64,000 bases of DNA from Xylogone sp. PMI_703 (Eukaryota > Ascomycota > Leotiomycetes), in NCBI GenBank assembly GCA_021399445.1, contig JAJTUQ010000007.1, positions 62,001 through 126,000 of the forward strand, read 5' to 3'. The first letter of the stretch is position 1; every line of letters begins with the position of its first letter. Position numbers and translations under genes: made by a program. Under the pieces are notes generated by a model. It ran no database searches. It was not told where the DNA came from and saw only the letters and a program-made list of their open reading frames with translations. Positions 10,775 through 22,353 of the stretch are shown here, piece by piece.

Positions 10775-12886
10775 TCAATTTTCGCTGTTGCCATGCTGAG
10801 CCACTTCATCTTTCTTTGGGCTCTTCGTATCGGGGTTTGTGTCCAATTGTCCGACTTCATCTTGTTGGAGAGTCGCCCATCCCTTGAGTGCTTGATCTGC
10901 TTGAGAGTTTTGATTCTCTTCTTTGACATCCTGCGGTACGGCAGCTTCGGGGTTTTCAGCTTTTAATTCTCCAGCTCCACCCTTCTCCGTGCTTGTATTG
11001 ATGTCCTTCCCTTGCGGCTGGTTATTTTCGTTAACCTCTGCAACATTTTCAGCTTTGTTTCGTCCCGGGATCCTTATAGATGGGATAGAAGGTATTGAAG
11101 GGAGATCAGGCATTGAAATCCCAGTGAAACGATCCCCAATCTTCTCCCGCCATGTCTTCGATGGGCTGCCATCTTCATTCCATATCTGATCCATACCTTC
11201 CTTTCCCAGCTCCTCAATAGGCAATGGTACCGCAGCAGCCCTTTTCAACTCTTCCTCATCACTTATTCCTCCATCGCTGGGCTCGGGCATATCCTGAGCA
11301 TTGAGAATGGCTTGTAACTGTAATTCATCATCGTCCTCCATTTTCTCATCAACTTTGGCATTTTTGTTTCGTTCCTTCTCTAAATATTCTGACCGAATAT
11401 TCCCATCATCGTCCCAAAGCTTTGCTTCACTTATGCTCCGTCTCCTCTGCGACTCAGTTACTTCATACCCATCTATAACCTCTCCAGTGCCCTCGCCCCT
11501 AATCCATCCAACTACAACATCTCTCGCCTTCATGCTCATATCCTCATAGGCCTCATTAGTCTCGGGCTTAAACATTCCGCAATGAGCAGCAACTTCATCT
11601 TTGGCTTTAGTATTCGGCTGTTCCTTGAAAATCGATTCTGCGGTCTCTTCACCTTTCCCAGAAGGAATTGCGCAGAATGTCCGCTTTGGAACGAAATATC
11701 CTCCAGTCCAATAATCATTCGTGCCCAAACTGGTATAGAAATTTAAGACTCCGACACCTTTCAATTGACTAAGTCGCTCTAATCGAACCCTCAGCTGTGC
11801 TGGCTTCATCAAGGCTCCCACGAATTTCAGATGACCCGCCATCCATGCAAATCCCTCTCCGATACTCTCCCTACCCACATATGCAGGAACAGAACTCAAT
11901 CGATCGTAGATATTCTCCCGATTTGTACCAGCCTTTACTTTGGACCACGAGGTTGAGATACTCTCTTTGTTAATCTTCGATAGCGATTCGGCGATCTCAG
12001 CCCGATGCATATATGCAGCCACACCACCTGCAATGACAGCACCATATGTCCCTGTCCTTGCAGCAAGTACCTGCCATCGTTGCCAGCTCGTCTTTGGGCC
12101 TACGCTTCCCGCTCCAGCGGCGGCTCCTGCCCCTCTTGCAGCAAGCTGACTTGCCGCAGCTCCTGTTCCGGCTCCTGAGATTAGTGATGTCACTGATGTT
12201 CCAAGGGAATACAGCGAAGTGAGGTTTTGATATTGGCTAAAAGCACCGTATGCAAACATCGAACGCGAAAGTCCATTAAAAGGGGTATCGAAAGTGAGAA
12301 GACCAAGGACCAGAGGGAACATTAGACTCTTCGGGATGGTTGAAGATGGAGTCGAAATTCTGGGACGATTGGAGAGAATGGAGAAAAGTGCATCTGAGGC
12401 AAGGAAGCCGCTGTTGAGATGTTAACATAGACTGCATTAGGAGAAGAAGCTGGCAAGCGCCACAGACCCCATTGAATGAGCTACTAGAATAACCCCAACT
12501 GACGGGTGCAAGATCGCCTGTGGGGTAGCAGCATTGTGCTCTATGTCTGTTACTTGGTCTTGTAGCCTGTGGTGGTTAGTCTTTTCAACGCCTCACAGAA
12601 TTTTGAGACATTAGGGAAAGAGTGTCTCTTACCAATCTCGAAACGTTTCCACACAAGCGGCTAAATCCCCTCGGGTCTCATATTTAGGATATACTATGGT
12701 CCGGACATCCAACTCTGGTTCTTGTTCGGCAACAAGACTTCGTAGGTTCTATACGTTAAGATCAGTTGGATGGGTAGATATAGTTAACTTCATGTAGGAT
12801 TTGAGACGTACCTCTGGAAAGTGAAAGAAAGTCTCTTCATCTCCCTTGAAGCCATGGACGAAGCAAAGTAGAATTGTTTTTACCAT
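10775..12886 (-). CDS. DUF676 lipase-like serine esterase
   Basis: Four exons (12812-12886, 12633-12748, 12468-12566, 10775-12410) give 641 aa with all phases consistent. Exon 1 encodes MVKTILLCFVHGFKG, the His-Gly oxyanion-hole start of DUF676 hydrolases. Exon 2 has the family signature YPKYETRGDLAACVE. Exon 3 ends in the nucleophile elbow AHSMG (Ser95), split by an intron and completed as Gly-Gly-Phe. An Ala/Gly-rich stretch at about 170-200 may be a membrane segment. The last ~250 residues are polar and charged with Pro-Ser-Ile repeats (LPSIPSIPSI). Relatives act on glycerolipids in yeast (ROG1 type); the substrate here is not known. The catalytic Asp and His were not assigned. Confidence 0.85.
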
Positions 12887-14860
12887 TTAGCTAACTTTTT
12901 AGGGGGTAATGTTACAAGACTATCCGGTTGACTATTACGATAAGGATACTGTTCTTGATTGTGAGAATGATCCTAAGGGTGGTCGAATGAATAAATTCGT
13001 ATGTTATGCAAATACAACGTTGGGTAAGGGCTAATGACTCTTTTCATCCGTATGTGATCTCTGTTCTCCTTTCAGGATATTGAAGTCCAAATCGCCAACT
13101 CCTCTGGCAGATGTCAGGGCTCACGTCACTCGCCACATGTGGCTTGCACTACTGCGCGTCCACCCCCTCCATCATGCCTTTTCAAAACCTACGTCATGAA
13201 GCACGTGGTAGCTGTCCATGGCCAGTTACTGCTCAAATAATATACCATCGATTGTTTTTGGACTCTACGGCAGATCTCTTGTATCATATGAAGGCGTAGA
13301 GTTAGAACTGAGAAACCTGCTAGCAATAATCGCTGAGGTGTCTAAGTATTGCTTCGACTGAGATGACAAGGACTACTTATTGATACCCGATATTCTCATC
13401 GTAATGTTCAAAGAAGCACAACTTGAAGTTGAGGTTAATTGCTGTACTTTGATGTTGATTATGGGATTCTCTCGTGAATAGGCACAGAGAACGACGGCAA
13501 TAAATAGCACACCTTTTGTTAAGTATCCTCATTGGAGACAATACGTCCCATTTAGAATTCATGTATCCGCTTGTGATTCTATGTGCAGAGGTACGTTTAG
13601 TCATAAGCTTGCCCTGGAAGTCGGCTGCAGGTATTAAAGCGCAGCACAGAAAGAGGCTCCTGAAAGGCTTGGCAGCAAAGATGAAACAAGGAGGCGTTCA
13701 CCACAGTCAATCGGGAATTCAAAAATTCGTCATCGTAAGGCGGCTAGGTGGGTGTTAGGTCAGAAGGATTCTGCAAGTTTCGGCAGCAAGAGAGCGATTT
13801 AAGTCTTACTTGCAAGTTGCCAGACAACTGTTACTTGTGCGGGTCTAGAACGAATTGGTAAGGGGTAAATGATGTAGGTTGGAATTAAATGTATGGTACC
13901 AAGACAAACATTTTGTACTTCCTTCAAAATACCGGTCTCGTGAGGGTAATTCGCGTGACTGTATGAAATGTGCTGACGCTTACCTGCTTCGATCACAGCA
14001 CGGGATTACCTGTTCTTATAAGGTTTTATTAATGGAGCTAGCTCTCTAAATGAAGCACTGTAATTGCCTAAAAGTTTAATAGGAGCGAGAGGCTGAAGAT
14101 TTGAGAATGATCGGCCTGGAAGTTTCGGTTCAATAGCAACAAATGCCTACCTCTGCACGATGACAATATCGCATTCGTGCTTCTATCAAATGTTTATCCG
14201 AGAACTACCTGGCTTTACACCCTCTATTAATTCGCTATATGAAGCTCTATACTCTTTACTGTTCTTTTGTTTATTATTTCCTTCTTCTCGTGGAGTACAT
14301 TAGACAGTGCTATTTCGGGGTACAGTCGGACACCGGGAGGCCGGGCATTAAAGCACGTACGTCTAAGGATCCATGTACGTAAGAACGAAAAGGAAAAATC
14401 CGACGTAGCAAATAAGGCGCCGAGACACTAGTACGGACCCAATTCGAAAAAACTCCTAAGGTTGACAGCTGCTCACTGCTGTTTTTCGTGTAGATCAATG
14501 TTCGGTGGCTTTTACGTGCTTGGATGATGTGGGGTCTCGGAACTAGATCTCGTTGCTTCACCGGCTTGACAAAGAAACAATCTGGTGGACGAATTAGAAA
14601 TAACGAAACCTTAATAGAAATGTACTTGGATCGGAAAGGATCCATGATACTCGTGCCATGTACCACCCCGAGTTACACATCTTACGCACCGGACATCGAA
14701 CATGCCGCGCGTCCGAAGTTCAGTTTTCAAGACGAAGACAAAGCCCAAGAGTATATTACCTTGAAAAGCCACCACCTCCTTAGCCTTAACAGACAGTAAA
14801 TCAATATAGTCTCCCGTCAGACGCATAACTTAGCAGAATCTATACCACAAATCTTTAGCT
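12887..14860. other. Non-coding spacer
   Basis: About 2 kb holding the divergent upstream regions of the DUF676 gene (minus) and the CFEM-like gene (plus). Open frames at 14310-14826 on both strands overlap each other and show no domain pattern. No repeat structure was seen. Confidence 0.5.
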
Positions 14861-15666
14861 ATGAAGGGCTTACTTTCGCTTCTTGTTGCCTTAACTTGGA
14901 CCACCGGTGCTCTTAGCTGGGGATGGGATGACTTCCCCGTGTGCGCTGTACGCTTCTCTGTTAAGTTTCAATAGTTGCAATTACTGATATACGTCCTTGC
15001 TATAAAGTCAACATGCATTCATACCTTCGTAAAAAGCGGTAACACTCAAGGTTATGTATCTTCTTGTGCAAACGCAACTTTAGTTACAAATGTCAATTCC
15101 TGCGTTGATGCTTCAGCCTGTTCTGCATCTGAGAAAACCGGTATGTTGAATTTGGCAAGTATTGCACCGGTTATCTGATCTTCCCAGCAATCCATCAAAA
15201 CATCGCGCAGCTCTGTGCGGATATAGCAACGTTCACGAAAAGCCATTCGGATTGGCATACTCGCCCATGGTCCAGTGGATGGGGTCCATTTGGTGGATCT
15301 TGGGGGGACTGGCGGTCTTCTGGAGCCTGGACCGACGGGCCCTGGACTAGCTGGTGGTGTGGAGATGCTTGCCCATATAGTGACTGGCCCGGCTGGACCA
15401 GTGGTGCTTGGAGCACTGGAGCACCGTGGACTACTTGGACCGCCTGCACCGCAACTACGACAGCAACTACTACTTACACCACCGTCTCTGCCGGCAGTGT
15501 CGTTACAGGTGTGAGCTATGGTATTAAAGTTGCTCAGCAGACGGGAACGCCTTCGCCGACTGCAACTCCCTCAGGTTCTACTTCAAATACTTTGACGAGC
15601 AAAGCCTCCGCCAGAGTGGCGTTGGGTTTATTAGTTATACCACTTATCATCGCTATATGGGGATAA
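14861..15666 (+). CDS. CFEM-like, Trp-rich, GPI-type cell-surface protein
   Basis: Three exons (14861-14947, 15008-15140, 15188-15666) give 232 aa. It starts with a signal peptide (MKGLLSLLVALTWTTGALS). A short Cys-rich module follows (FPVCASTC, SSCANATLVTNVNSC, DASACSASEKT, AQLCAD) matching the CFEM framework. A Gly/Ser/Trp-rich region comes next with about 16 Trp in 70 residues (SGWGPFGGSWGDW, PWTSWW), then a Thr-rich stalk. A final hydrophobic tail (ALGLLVIPLIIAIWG) after small residues fits a GPI-attachment signal. I count six Cys in the CFEM part against eight in canonical domains, and the GC...D..C step with the haem-ligand Asp is missing. It is likely wall-anchored; iron or haem binding is doubtful. 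Confidence 0.75.
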
Positions 15667-16733
15667 GTTGATGATTGGGAACACTAAGAGCTCTTTACAA
15701 GTGTTTATTACGAATATTACGGAGGTCATTGGGGAGTCGGCTTTGTGCAGCAATTGATTCATATGGAAATACTTTCTTTATTATTGTACGAGTTACAAAA
15801 CAATTTGGTCTGGGTTATATAGGCTTTTTCTTTATTATAGAATGCGAAATTGAACTATTCTATCGCATATTGCATTATGAAGCGTAGATGTTTCCAAATG
15901 AAGTTGCTGCACACAGACTCCTTAACTGCTCGAAGACGAGCCATCCGTTCAGTATACCTAAATTACGCATCATTGTCGTCATTCAAGATTACCCATCTCT
16001 GAAATAATGAATTTTATCCGGTATGATGTCTTTGGATAAAATCACTACAACATACGCTGGAAATTGTTGCACTCCTAAGTAACTAAATAAAATGACGAAT
16101 CGCAAAATGCACTTCCAAAATGTGTCTTCATGGCACCTACTGACACAATACGGGCCACTTCCTGAGCGGGCTATTTAGGTGCCGGGTACTCGATGCGCTG
16201 GTTCCACTCACAATAGTCAGTATGCATAAGACTGACCACGAAGCCAAATCAAACCATGGAAGAGAGCAGTTACACAACATTCAGGGACCAATAAATCGCA
16301 CTCCAGCACTTTATACACATACTAAGTGTACCCAGCAGACATTTCACGACATATACCTCATGATTTCCTCATGTTGGAAATGAGTGACTACTTGATTAAT
16401 ACAATCGGGTTATACTTGAATTTCCGCGTAGTGACTTCCCATCGCAAGGATTACATTTAGTAAATCCAGATCCCTTAAGCATTGCATCCTTCTTACTGCC
16501 ACAGGCTGAGAAATCTGTGAACGAGAGTTATGGCGAAAATATCATCTGCAAATTATCATTAATTATCATGTGAGATCGTTAGTAACCAGGAAGGTGCATG
16601 AAGAGGTCTCCCAACAGTATAAATCGCACCCTCCATCCTCCGAACTATCATCACAAGCTTTCTGCCACCAGGTGCATAACAGCCAACAGCATCAGAAACA
16701 GAAACCTTTAATTCGTTAGCTATTTGGGGCAAT
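15667..16733. other. Spacer and IFI6/27-like promoter
   Basis: No coding signal. Its last ~120 bases hold a TATAAAT box and a CCTCCATCCTCCGAA stretch that is echoed upstream of the next small gene. Confidence 0.5.
16618..16624 (+). promoter_or_regulatory. TATA box of the IFI6/27-like gene
   Basis: TATAAAT about 115 bases before the start codon, followed by a pyrimidine-rich leader. Placement is normal for a fungal promoter. Assignment is by motif and position only. Confidence 0.5.
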
Positions 16734-17162
16734 ATGAATCGTACCCAACAAGTTCTTACCGACGCATACAACCAGACCATCGAATGGATCCAAGAACATC
16801 CAGGCTTGGCTACCTGGATAGCAGTTAATGGTGCCGTCATAATTGCACCTGGTATCTTATGGGTGCCGGCACTAGGAGTAGTTGGTTTTGGACCTGGTGG
16901 AATCGGCGCAGGTACATTGAGACTATGTGCACTCCTATATACGGATAACTTTCGACTGACATTACTCTACTCTACAGGTACTTGGGCTGCAGGAATTCAA
17001 AGTGGCATAGGTAATGTTGCGGCGGGTAGTGTATTTGCTACTATGCAAAGCGCTGGTGCGGGAGGTGCTGGAGCGGCTGTTCTAAATACAGCAGTTCAAG
17101 CTGGCGGATTGCTCACGACTGCAGGTACTGGCGCCTGGTCATGGATGCGATCAAAGTTTTAA
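16734..17162 (+). CDS. IFI6/IFI27-like (ISG12 family) small membrane protein
   Basis: Two exons, 16734-16911 and 16978-17162, give 120 aa. Family relatives are small, Gly/Ala-rich, very hydrophobic membrane proteins. The signature is GFGPGGIGAGTWAAGIQSGI, then NVAAGSVFATMQSAGAGG. An amphipathic N-terminus (ALT to WIQEHPG) comes first, and two or three hydrophobic helices fill the rest. The 66-nt intron is a multiple of three and has no stop, so the unspliced message would encode a 142-aa form. Removing it restores the continuous family motif, so splicing is the better model. In animals the family is linked to mitochondria and interferon response; the fungal role is unclear. Confidence 0.85.
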   Translation: MNRTQQVLTDAYNQTIEWIQEHPGLATWIAVNGAVIIAPGILWVPALGVVGFGPGGIGAGTLRLCALLYTDNFRLTLLYSTGTWAAGIQSGIGNVAAGSVFATMQSAGAGGAGAAVLNTAVQAGGLLTTAGTGAWSWMRSKF

Positions 17163-17616
17163 GCATTTTCGTGAGAACCATAATGAGACTCAAGCATGTC
17201 TGCAAAGACTCTGATAACTGAGGCATGAGGAAGTTGGAATGTTGGCCAGTAAAACAAGCCAGTTAGAGTATTTTTGATGCGGATGATGAGATCTGTAGAT
17301 GCATTTAAAGTCCATGGTTAAGTCGTTACAACTAATAGTTGGTGGATGCTAGGTGAATTCACCAATTATTACTGCCAATCAGAATGAATACCAATTATCT
17401 TCTTCCTGTATGCATGTTGCAATTATGACTCTCGGTACTACCTGAGCAGGAGGACTCCTCTTCACCGACAATATAAAACAAGCCGACTCACCTCCAATGG
17501 CTTTGCAAAGCCTCCATCTTCTGAATTCCAAATTATCAAAGTCTATCAGAAGTTAAAAAAAGCCTCTATTGCCTTTCACTCACTTCTCAGAGTTTTTACA
17601 CCAACCAACATTGACC
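17163..17616. other. Short spacer with promoter of the next gene
   Basis: No gene seen. It holds a TATAAAA box and a leader resembling that of the upstream IFI6/27-like gene. Confidence 0.5.
17472..17478 (+). promoter_or_regulatory. TATA box of the 109-aa gene
   Basis: TATAAAA lies about 140 bases before the start codon and is followed by GCCTCCATCTTCTGAA, close to the CCTCCATCCTCCGAA of the neighbouring gene. Confidence 0.5.
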
Positions 17617-17998
17617 ATGACTGCAAAGGTTTTCAGAGCCCTTTACGCCAATCTACGATACAAGTTAAAGAAAATGAAGAATTCATATTCTATCATAATG
17701 GAGGAAGTGAAACAGAAGCTTGTGGAGGTACGTGTTTACAGTACGTCTTCATTGATGATAATGCTCAGGTTGAAACTAGGCCGCAACTTGGATCCGCAAT
17801 AATCCCTGGAAAACAGCTGGAATAGTCATCATTGTAGCTGCTGGTATTACCATTACCATTTCGCCGGCTAGTGTACCGGCAGCAATAGCTTATCTAGTAG
17901 AAGTAGCATGTGGTGCAACAATATGGTGTGTGGCTTGCAAAATAGCAGGCATAGTTATTGATGGAATGGCCGCTCAACCGTCCAAATCCAAGTTATAA
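17617..17998 (+). CDS. Small membrane protein, possible diverged relative of the IFI6/27-like neighbour
   Basis: Two exons, 17617-17727 and 17780-17998, with donor GAG|GTACGT and acceptor ACTAG, give 109 aa; exon 2 is too short to stand out alone. The start has a good context (ACCATGA). The first 37 residues are basic and helical (RALYANLRYKLKKMK). Exon 2 opens with ATWIRNNPWKTAG, comparable to EWIQEHPGLATW of the gene 450 bases upstream, followed by two hydrophobic helices (IVIIVAAGITITISPA and a Cys-containing one) and a basic tail (QPSKSKL). The Gly-rich IFI6/27 core is absent, so homology is a suggestion. Function is unknown. Confidence 0.6.
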
Positions 17999-19653
17999 GC
18001 CTTGATTTTCAGAATTTGATAGCAAAGATGAGAAATAATAGTCAACAGTTAAATGTATTCTTGACAGTCAGAATACAGAGCAGTTTGAAGTGAGCTAATC
18101 GGCATATACAGACTGCTTAGAAATTTATGTATTCAGCGATTAATTAGCGCATAGTGAATAATCACAAACTCATCATACATGAAATCTGGCGAGACCAGTT
18201 TACTCTTCTCCCTCAGTATCCTCCAGAAAATCTTTTCACTAAGTGCTTATCGGTATTAAGTAGCGCTCAATTGTAAAAAGGCTATAGTGGAATGTCAAAG
18301 AGAACTGCCAGGATCAATCAATCTGCTGTGCCGCGAAAGTGGGCTCTAGGGATTGCTTTGAGTTTGCTTTTAGCGTATTCATAAGACCGTAGGCAAGCAA
18401 TGGGGATATATTGTGGAGGGGATCATTATGATATATTTTTACATGGCCTCATATTTATGCTTTTGGCTATATATAGCATCCCTATTTAAGAGGCAATATT
18501 TTTCTTTCTCTTTTTTGGAGAGAGAGAAATCTCCTTAGGTGAAAGTACTACAGGGAGAGCTCCCAACAAACCCGCATAGCAAACCATAGGTTGCGACGAA
18601 TGAGGGTTTCATATTGAGATAGGTGAGCCGACTTCCTGTCCAAGTACTATTTCAGTCAATAGTGAAACTTATTTCACTCATAGTCAGAAGCTGAACAGAA
18701 TGGACAAAAAAGGACCAATGTAGCCTCATGCGATATCGGAGAGAATAGAAGCCGATGGAGTATATCAGATAACTGTCATGTTAAACGAGAGACTGGCAGT
18801 TTCTGCGAATTCAAAGGTGTTGCTACAGGGATTGATATAGCGATTGCTGAGCCAGTGAGTAGATGTTCCAATATATTCAGTATTTTTCAATGTAGAAAGA
18901 CCTATACGTATTCTGCACAATTTTCGGTATGGCGATGTACAGGCATTTAGCTACCTACTTAAGCTCTATTCGTGCCCCAGAATGCTATATGAAATATGGC
19001 TTCAATTTAGAAGTTCCTAAACTATGAAGGTGCTGAATGGATTGCCTATTTACTACTGGCTTGAAAACCGCCTCAAAAACAGCCTGATGCCGAATTTACC
19101 GTGTCAACATAAATAGTAAAGGCGACCAATGAAAACCAATCTTTGACACTCCTTAGAGTTAATAATACGAATGAAGGTGAGCCTCCCCGAAGCGGGGACG
19201 ATCCTTTAATCGAGACACTTAAAAGCTATTGGAGGCACCATAAGTGGGATGAGAGAAACTTCCAAACATTTCCTTATCGAAGACTTAATTCGCTATTCCT
19301 TATACTCTTCAGTTCGGCTTGCGATTTCAGGTAAATACGCGCTAGCTGACCACATTCCCCGATACGGGGGTAGAGCGGAGGTGGGACTGATCAATAGTAC
19401 TCGTGCGAAACAGCTTGAAGCGCCCTCTTGTATGCAACAGTTGATTTAGCCGGATTCATCCCATGGGCTAAATCAGGCTGAAGTCGAAGAAAGTTAGACA
19501 GGTGGACCCGGTATCGGTTTCCAACGTCATACGACAGCTAGATATAAATTCTACGTTAAACTACGTTTGTATACTTAGCTCTTGGGATATAATCCTCTTT
19601 AATTCAGCGGGACTTACCATATCATATGAGATACTCACAACCGGTTTATCAAA
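17999..19653. other. Non-coding spacer
   Basis: About 1.65 kb, AT-rich. An imperfect hairpin (TTTCTCTTTTTTGG / AGAGAGAAATC) lies near 18505-18531. No gene or repeat family recognised. Confidence 0.5.
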
Positions 19654-20793
19654 ATGCCTGGTGCTACCGATGATACCTATAAGCTCACGGAGGAGCAAAA
19701 GGAATTCTGGATGGAACATGGTTTCATAAAGATTTCAGGATGCTTCAGCCGTGAGACTGCGCAGAAATTTACCCATTCGGTGTGGGCACGCTTGGGTGCG
19801 GATCCTAACGACAAGTCGACCTGGCCGACAGAAAAACTTAATATGCCAGGTCACACCCTTGTCTCTGTTGCTGATTTTGCTCCGAAGGCCTGGGCTGCTA
19901 TGTGCGAACTTGTTGGAGGAGAAGATAAGGTAGCTGATTGGGTAAAATATTGGAAAGATGGCTTTATTGTGAACTTCGGCAAGCCCGAGTTTAAGCCCGA
20001 AGACGAACTTGATTATAGAACACTAGACAACTGGCACAACGATGGAGATTTCTTTGTTCACTTTTTGGATAGCCCGGAGCAAGCTCTTCTTGTCATTCCT
20101 CTATTCACCGATATCAAACCAAAGGGTGGCGGTACTGTCATTTGCACTGACGGTATTGGATTAGTCGCAAAGCGTCTGGTACGGCAGTAACTACACTCCG
20201 AAACAGTTTTGAAAATGAGTACAACGCTAACTCTGCAATTAGTACGATCATCCGGACGGCATGACGCCATTTATGGCTCCTCGTGGAACCCCAGATTTAC
20301 AAGGAGAGGCAAGAAGGGAATTCTGGAATGGCGTGATTCAGAACCCAGAACTTACCAGAGAAGAAACCTTTCACGAAGCTACAGGAGAAATCGGTGATGT
20401 CTACCTTCTTCATCCGTTCATGCTTCATTCAGCATCCAGAAATTTGCTGAGAAACGTACGCATCATCACGAACCCGCCTGTTGCACTCAAGGAGCCATTC
20501 AACTACAACAGGAAGGATCCTAGCGAATACAGTCTCGTTGAGAAGAAGACGCTTAAAGATTTAGGGCGACCAGAAGGTTTGCCAGAGTGGAAGATCACAG
20601 CTCCTAGGGAAAATCTAACTCCACTCCGTGTGCAGGTGAGCTAAAATGGATTGACAGAATTTTGCAAGAGTTAACATTATTCCAGAAACAAGCCGAGATG
20701 AAGAAGCAAGAAATAGAGCGATTGAAGGCGACGGGCGTACCAGTCACGCTGTATGAAGGAGCAAAGCCTCACGATACATTTTACCCATCATAG
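19654..20793 (+). CDS. Phytanoyl-CoA dioxygenase (PhyH)-like Fe(II)/2-oxoglutarate enzyme
   Basis: Three exons (19654-20178, 20243-20635, 20686-20793) give 341 aa with phase-0 junctions. The double-stranded beta-helix core has the iron-binding His-x-Asp at His128-Asn129-Asp130 (NWHNDGDFF). The distal His is probably His237 in HPFMLHSASRN, with Arg241 just after it as a candidate 2-oxoglutarate anchor. The segment KGGGTVICTDG and the C-terminal LYEGAKPHDTFYPS match fungal PhyH-family proteins of this length. The expected reaction is 2-oxoglutarate-dependent hydroxylation; the substrate is unknown and may be a secondary metabolite. There is no signal peptide, so it is likely cytosolic. The frame is intact. 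Confidence 0.85.
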
Positions 20794-22353
20794 TCAACTG
20801 GCTTAGCCACAGAGATAGAAACCTCGTCTCCTAGAATGGTAGTGTTCTTACTTGGAGATTGCACTTGTTAGAATGGTGGTGATGGAAAACAGTATTGGAT
20901 TAGGGAGAAGTATAGGCGTAAAATGGGCGAATCTTATCATTTAAGGAAAGGGGCGAGAGTTCAATAATTATGATACCTAGAATATGCATTAAGAACTAGA
21001 ATATGTATTCTTCTGAGGGAAGGCTCACCATTATGTGTAAATGGTTCCATCTACTACGCTATGTGTAACTGCGCTTATAATATCTCGATTTTCAAGATGT
21101 TGTAATAAGTCTATGTCCGTGGATCCGTTCTCTCCTAGTTAGTGAGGCACTAAATACTGAGACACAAAGTCTATGGACACCAATTCTAAGAGTCCCTCTA
21201 TTCCAATTTTGGAATCGTACCTGATATGCCTCGAGCCTCACAATTTACCTGATTAGGAAGAATGTTTTAGATTTACGGTGTTTAGTTTCACTGCCTACAC
21301 ACGTCAAACTAAGTCTGCAAGAATCTCATAGTACTTCTAGACTACGAGAATACACCTTCATAATATCTCGACTATGCGTAATGAAATAAATGTGAACTAT
21401 ATGCTCCATTCAAAGCCTAAATCGCGGTGAAGATAAATTCTACCAATATCTTGAGACCATTAGCGGCTCAATTCAGCGGAACCGCGCATTCTTAATATAT
21501 CAGAAGTTAGAAGACCGAATCGGGAGTTTTGCGGCCGCAGTTGAGTTGAGGAATTCCTACCCTAGAGGAAGTAGCGGGTTTCATTGGTCTCTATATAACT
21601 GCGGACCGCACCTCCCCGCAATACGCAACGACAGCCCAGCTTTAGGTCGCGGAGTTCTTAAGGAGGTGGCAGTGCTTTCAAGGGTACTCAGCTTTGATCA
21701 TCAGTTACTTACGTGTGCCCTCCATGGATTGGAGAAACGCCTCATCTGTGGTGACTCGATCTTTTCCAGCCTCAGGTCTGTGTCATTGCCACCATTTATT
21801 GTAGTTCGATATTGTAGCTCCTATGCATGAGTGGATATAAGATCTTTAAGAAAAAATCTCCAAGAGGAGAAAGACACGGATGCTTTCGCAGATATTATAT
21901 TTTTATACATCATGATCAACAGAGATAATAGATTTCAAATAGAACGAGCTGCTAATCCCATAAACCGGCAGGATATTGTGACTGACATACTAGTCCGTAT
22001 TCAATACGATATTTGGTTGATCCTCAATCCGTGTTCCACCTGCGCCTTTCCATCTGGATCTACATAGAACCAGTGTAATAGAGGGGAAGTTCTCCAGAAT
22101 CTTGGCCTAAGTTTTTGGATACGCCACATTTGAGAAAGGCGGTAACATGAAGTTAGAGTTCTTTCAGCTCCCCCGCTTAAGCTTCCTGCATCTGCGTCTG
22201 TTATGGGGTATTTCGGCCCGTTTGAAAAGTCCATCCTCAGTGGAGACTAGTTTTCCATGATCAAATACCTCCGTGTGAAGATCAGGAGCAATGGATAGTA
22301 TTATTTAAGGGCTGGCTAGTCCTAGGTTTGAAAGTCTGGTTTCCAAATAGACC
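20794..22353. other. Non-coding spacer
   Basis: About 1.56 kb between the dioxygenase and GH1 genes. Short open frames at 21546-22067 carry no recognisable domain. A possible TATA-like TATTATTTAAG lies near 22298, just before the GH1 start. Confidence 0.45.

Noticed and set aside
14310..14826. Overlapping open frames on both strands before the CFEM-like gene
   Set aside because: No domain pattern, no splice partners, and frames on both strands are open at once, as expected by chance.
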